Below, one piece after another: positions 62,650 to 64,000 of a stretch of 64,000 bases of DNA. The stretch's first letter is position 1; each line of letters opens with the position of its first letter. Origin of the DNA: Paragordius varius (taxonomy: Eukaryota; Nematomorpha); NCBI GenBank assembly GCA_964247055.1, contig OZ176050.1, forward strand, positions 7,564,001-7,628,000, read 5' to 3'. Position numbers and translations under genes: made by a program. The notes under the pieces were generated by a model, which saw only the letters and a list, made by a program, of their open reading frames with translations, was not told the origin of the DNA and searched no databases.

Positions 62650-62985
62650 AAAACAAGGGCTGTACAGCATGCGGCCCGCTAAAAAATCGGAAAATTACTA
62701 AATATATACCAAACTCCATAATTAAAAAAATTTTCTATTTACAATATCTTAGTAAAATTGCTACTTACAAATTTTTTGAATAATATTTCCAAATTTTGGC
62801 AGCGAACTAGCTAAAAGTTGTTAAATAAATAGTAGATATTATGTCTTCATAAATTCTTTTACAGTTTTATGTTTGAATTTAAATGAGATGTTTATTAATG
62901 CCGATATATATCTCGAATGCCGCCCGCCGCTTTTTTGAGTCAAAAATGCGTGAGAAGCGATTTGTGTTGGATAGCCTGGAACATA
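62650..62985. mobile_element. possible hAT-type MITE, second copy
   Basis: The left part GTACAGCATGCGGCCCGCTA and the right part GAATGCCGCCCGCCGC, then GTTGGATAGCCTGG, resemble the ends of the 45882-46161 sequence in inverted order (CAGG-T-T-CAAC near the terminus, GCGGCC inside). The overlapping short ORF at 62883-63143 is probably not a gene. The pairing is tentative. Confidence 0.35.
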
Positions 62986-63143
62986 CAACATTTATTCTTC
63001 AAAAAATTTTATTATCCAGAATTCAACATTTTCAGTTTTTACACATCAATCCTATTGCACATTATTTTTTTATTTTTGACGGCTTTCAGTCATTAACTAT
63101 AAAATTGGTCTATAGCGGTTACCCCTTTATAAGAATTATATAA

Positions 63144-64000
63144 AATTTTAATTTAAGAGAGTATGTTTGTTTGTTTTTCACCTAATTATACATATAATAT
63201 GGATAAAATATTCATGATGCATATACTAGTAGCAAGGAGGATTAAACTAAAAATTTAATATAACCAAAAATAATTTATCGATTTTTTATTAATGGATTTT
63301 TTTACGTTTTGTTTTGTTTTAATGAAGAAAGTTTAAATGTAAATTGTATGAAGTTCTATTTTGAAAGATCTACTACACACATTTAAAATATTATTGATTC
63401 TCTGTTTATATCATAATCCAAAATTTTGGGTAGGTGAGAGGGAGACTTATTAATTTTTTTCGCATTAATTTATAAATCTTTTAAAATCTTTTCACTTATA
63501 CTAATATGGATATTGCTTAAATTTTATAGAGTCATTCATGTATAATTTTTTTACAAGCTTATTAATAATTAATTTCGATTGAAGCCAATAAAATAAATAT
63601 CTTGATATTAGCAGTCAATGCCAATTTTAATTTCATCATATTATATCTGTTGCTATATTTTGTCAGCCAAAGGCCAAATGCAAAATTAAAAATAAATAAT
63701 TAATGAACACTAGTATACTAAATTTTAATCAGTTGTTCACGTAATAAGTATCAAAATGATCACCCATCTTTTTTTTGGAGCGAGATTAAAAAAGTTTACG
63801 ATTGTAGTAAAAGTATATTTTTTACGGAATTATTGATCAGGTAATAAAAATAATATTTTTGTATGCTGACTTATTTAAGGTGTACCAACTGAATGTCAAA
63901 TAGTCTGCATTTTTATCTTTTTGCTCATTTGACAAAATAATTAAACTAAGCCATTTTTACGAAACAGAAACAACTATAAAAGTAAGGAAAAATCAATCAA
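63144..64000. other. AT-rich sequence, presumably intron of the calcium-sensor gene
   Basis: No exon of the neuronal calcium sensor or other gene is recognisable here. Confidence 0.4.

Noticed and set aside
62883-63143. 86-codon plus-strand ORF
   Set aside because: It overlaps a probable MITE end and has no domain; it is more likely repeat-derived.
1-64000. CRISPR arrays, operons, riboswitches and other bacterial features
   Set aside because: None seen; spliced metazoan genes and animal transposons show this is eukaryotic nuclear DNA.

Overview
The window is very AT-rich animal nuclear DNA. Spliceosomal gene models, a metazoan gene set and four single-domain von Willebrand factor C (SVWC, Vago-like) genes, a family best known from arthropods, point to an arthropod. 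I cannot name the species. No bacterial, organellar or CRISPR features were seen.

Layout. 1-9.0 kb is a repeat nest: two long-inverted-repeat (foldback-like) elements, one split by a 5-kb hAT transposon that itself holds an inverted hAT fragment and a Helitron-like array. 9.1-21.7 kb (+) is a complete rdgB/PITPNM phosphatidylinositol-transfer gene in 22 exons, with small MITEs in its introns. 22.0-44.6 kb holds four SVWC genes, all on the minus strand with the same three-exon, phase 1/phase 2 plan. Interspersed are a second hAT family (24.2-26.1 kb), a cleaner copy of the first hAT (28.4-30.6 kb), an unrecognised six-exon coiled-coil gene (30.9-32.3 kb, -), a LINE fragment, more foldback copies and an intronless short-chain dehydrogenase gene (38.0-39.2 kb, +). 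48.1-48.8 kb (+) is RPL15, tail to tail with a complete 13-exon CPT2 gene (48.9-55.5 kb, -). 56-61 kb is repeat-rich with another Helitron-like copy. 61.4 kb (+) starts a neurocalcin/hippocalcin-type calcium sensor whose last exon or exons were not found in the window.

Most striking observation. Reconstructing the genes by reading frame and protein family shows nine introns of only 22-31 bp (in RPL15, CPT2, one SVWC gene and the coiled-coil gene). All other introns modelled here are 67 bp or longer. The same SVWC intron is 29 bp in one paralogue and 202-1031 bp in the others. Splicing out these tiny introns restores RPL15 to exactly 204 residues and CPT2 to a full-length enzyme, so they are not assembly noise.

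The genes do not form one pathway. RPL15 and CPT2 are housekeeping genes, rdgB and neurocalcin belong to phosphoinositide and calcium signalling, and the SVWC genes encode small secreted cysteine-rich proteins of a stress- and immunity-linked family. Exon coordinates were derived by hand from splice dinucleotides, phase and remembered family sequences. No alignment or transcript data were available.
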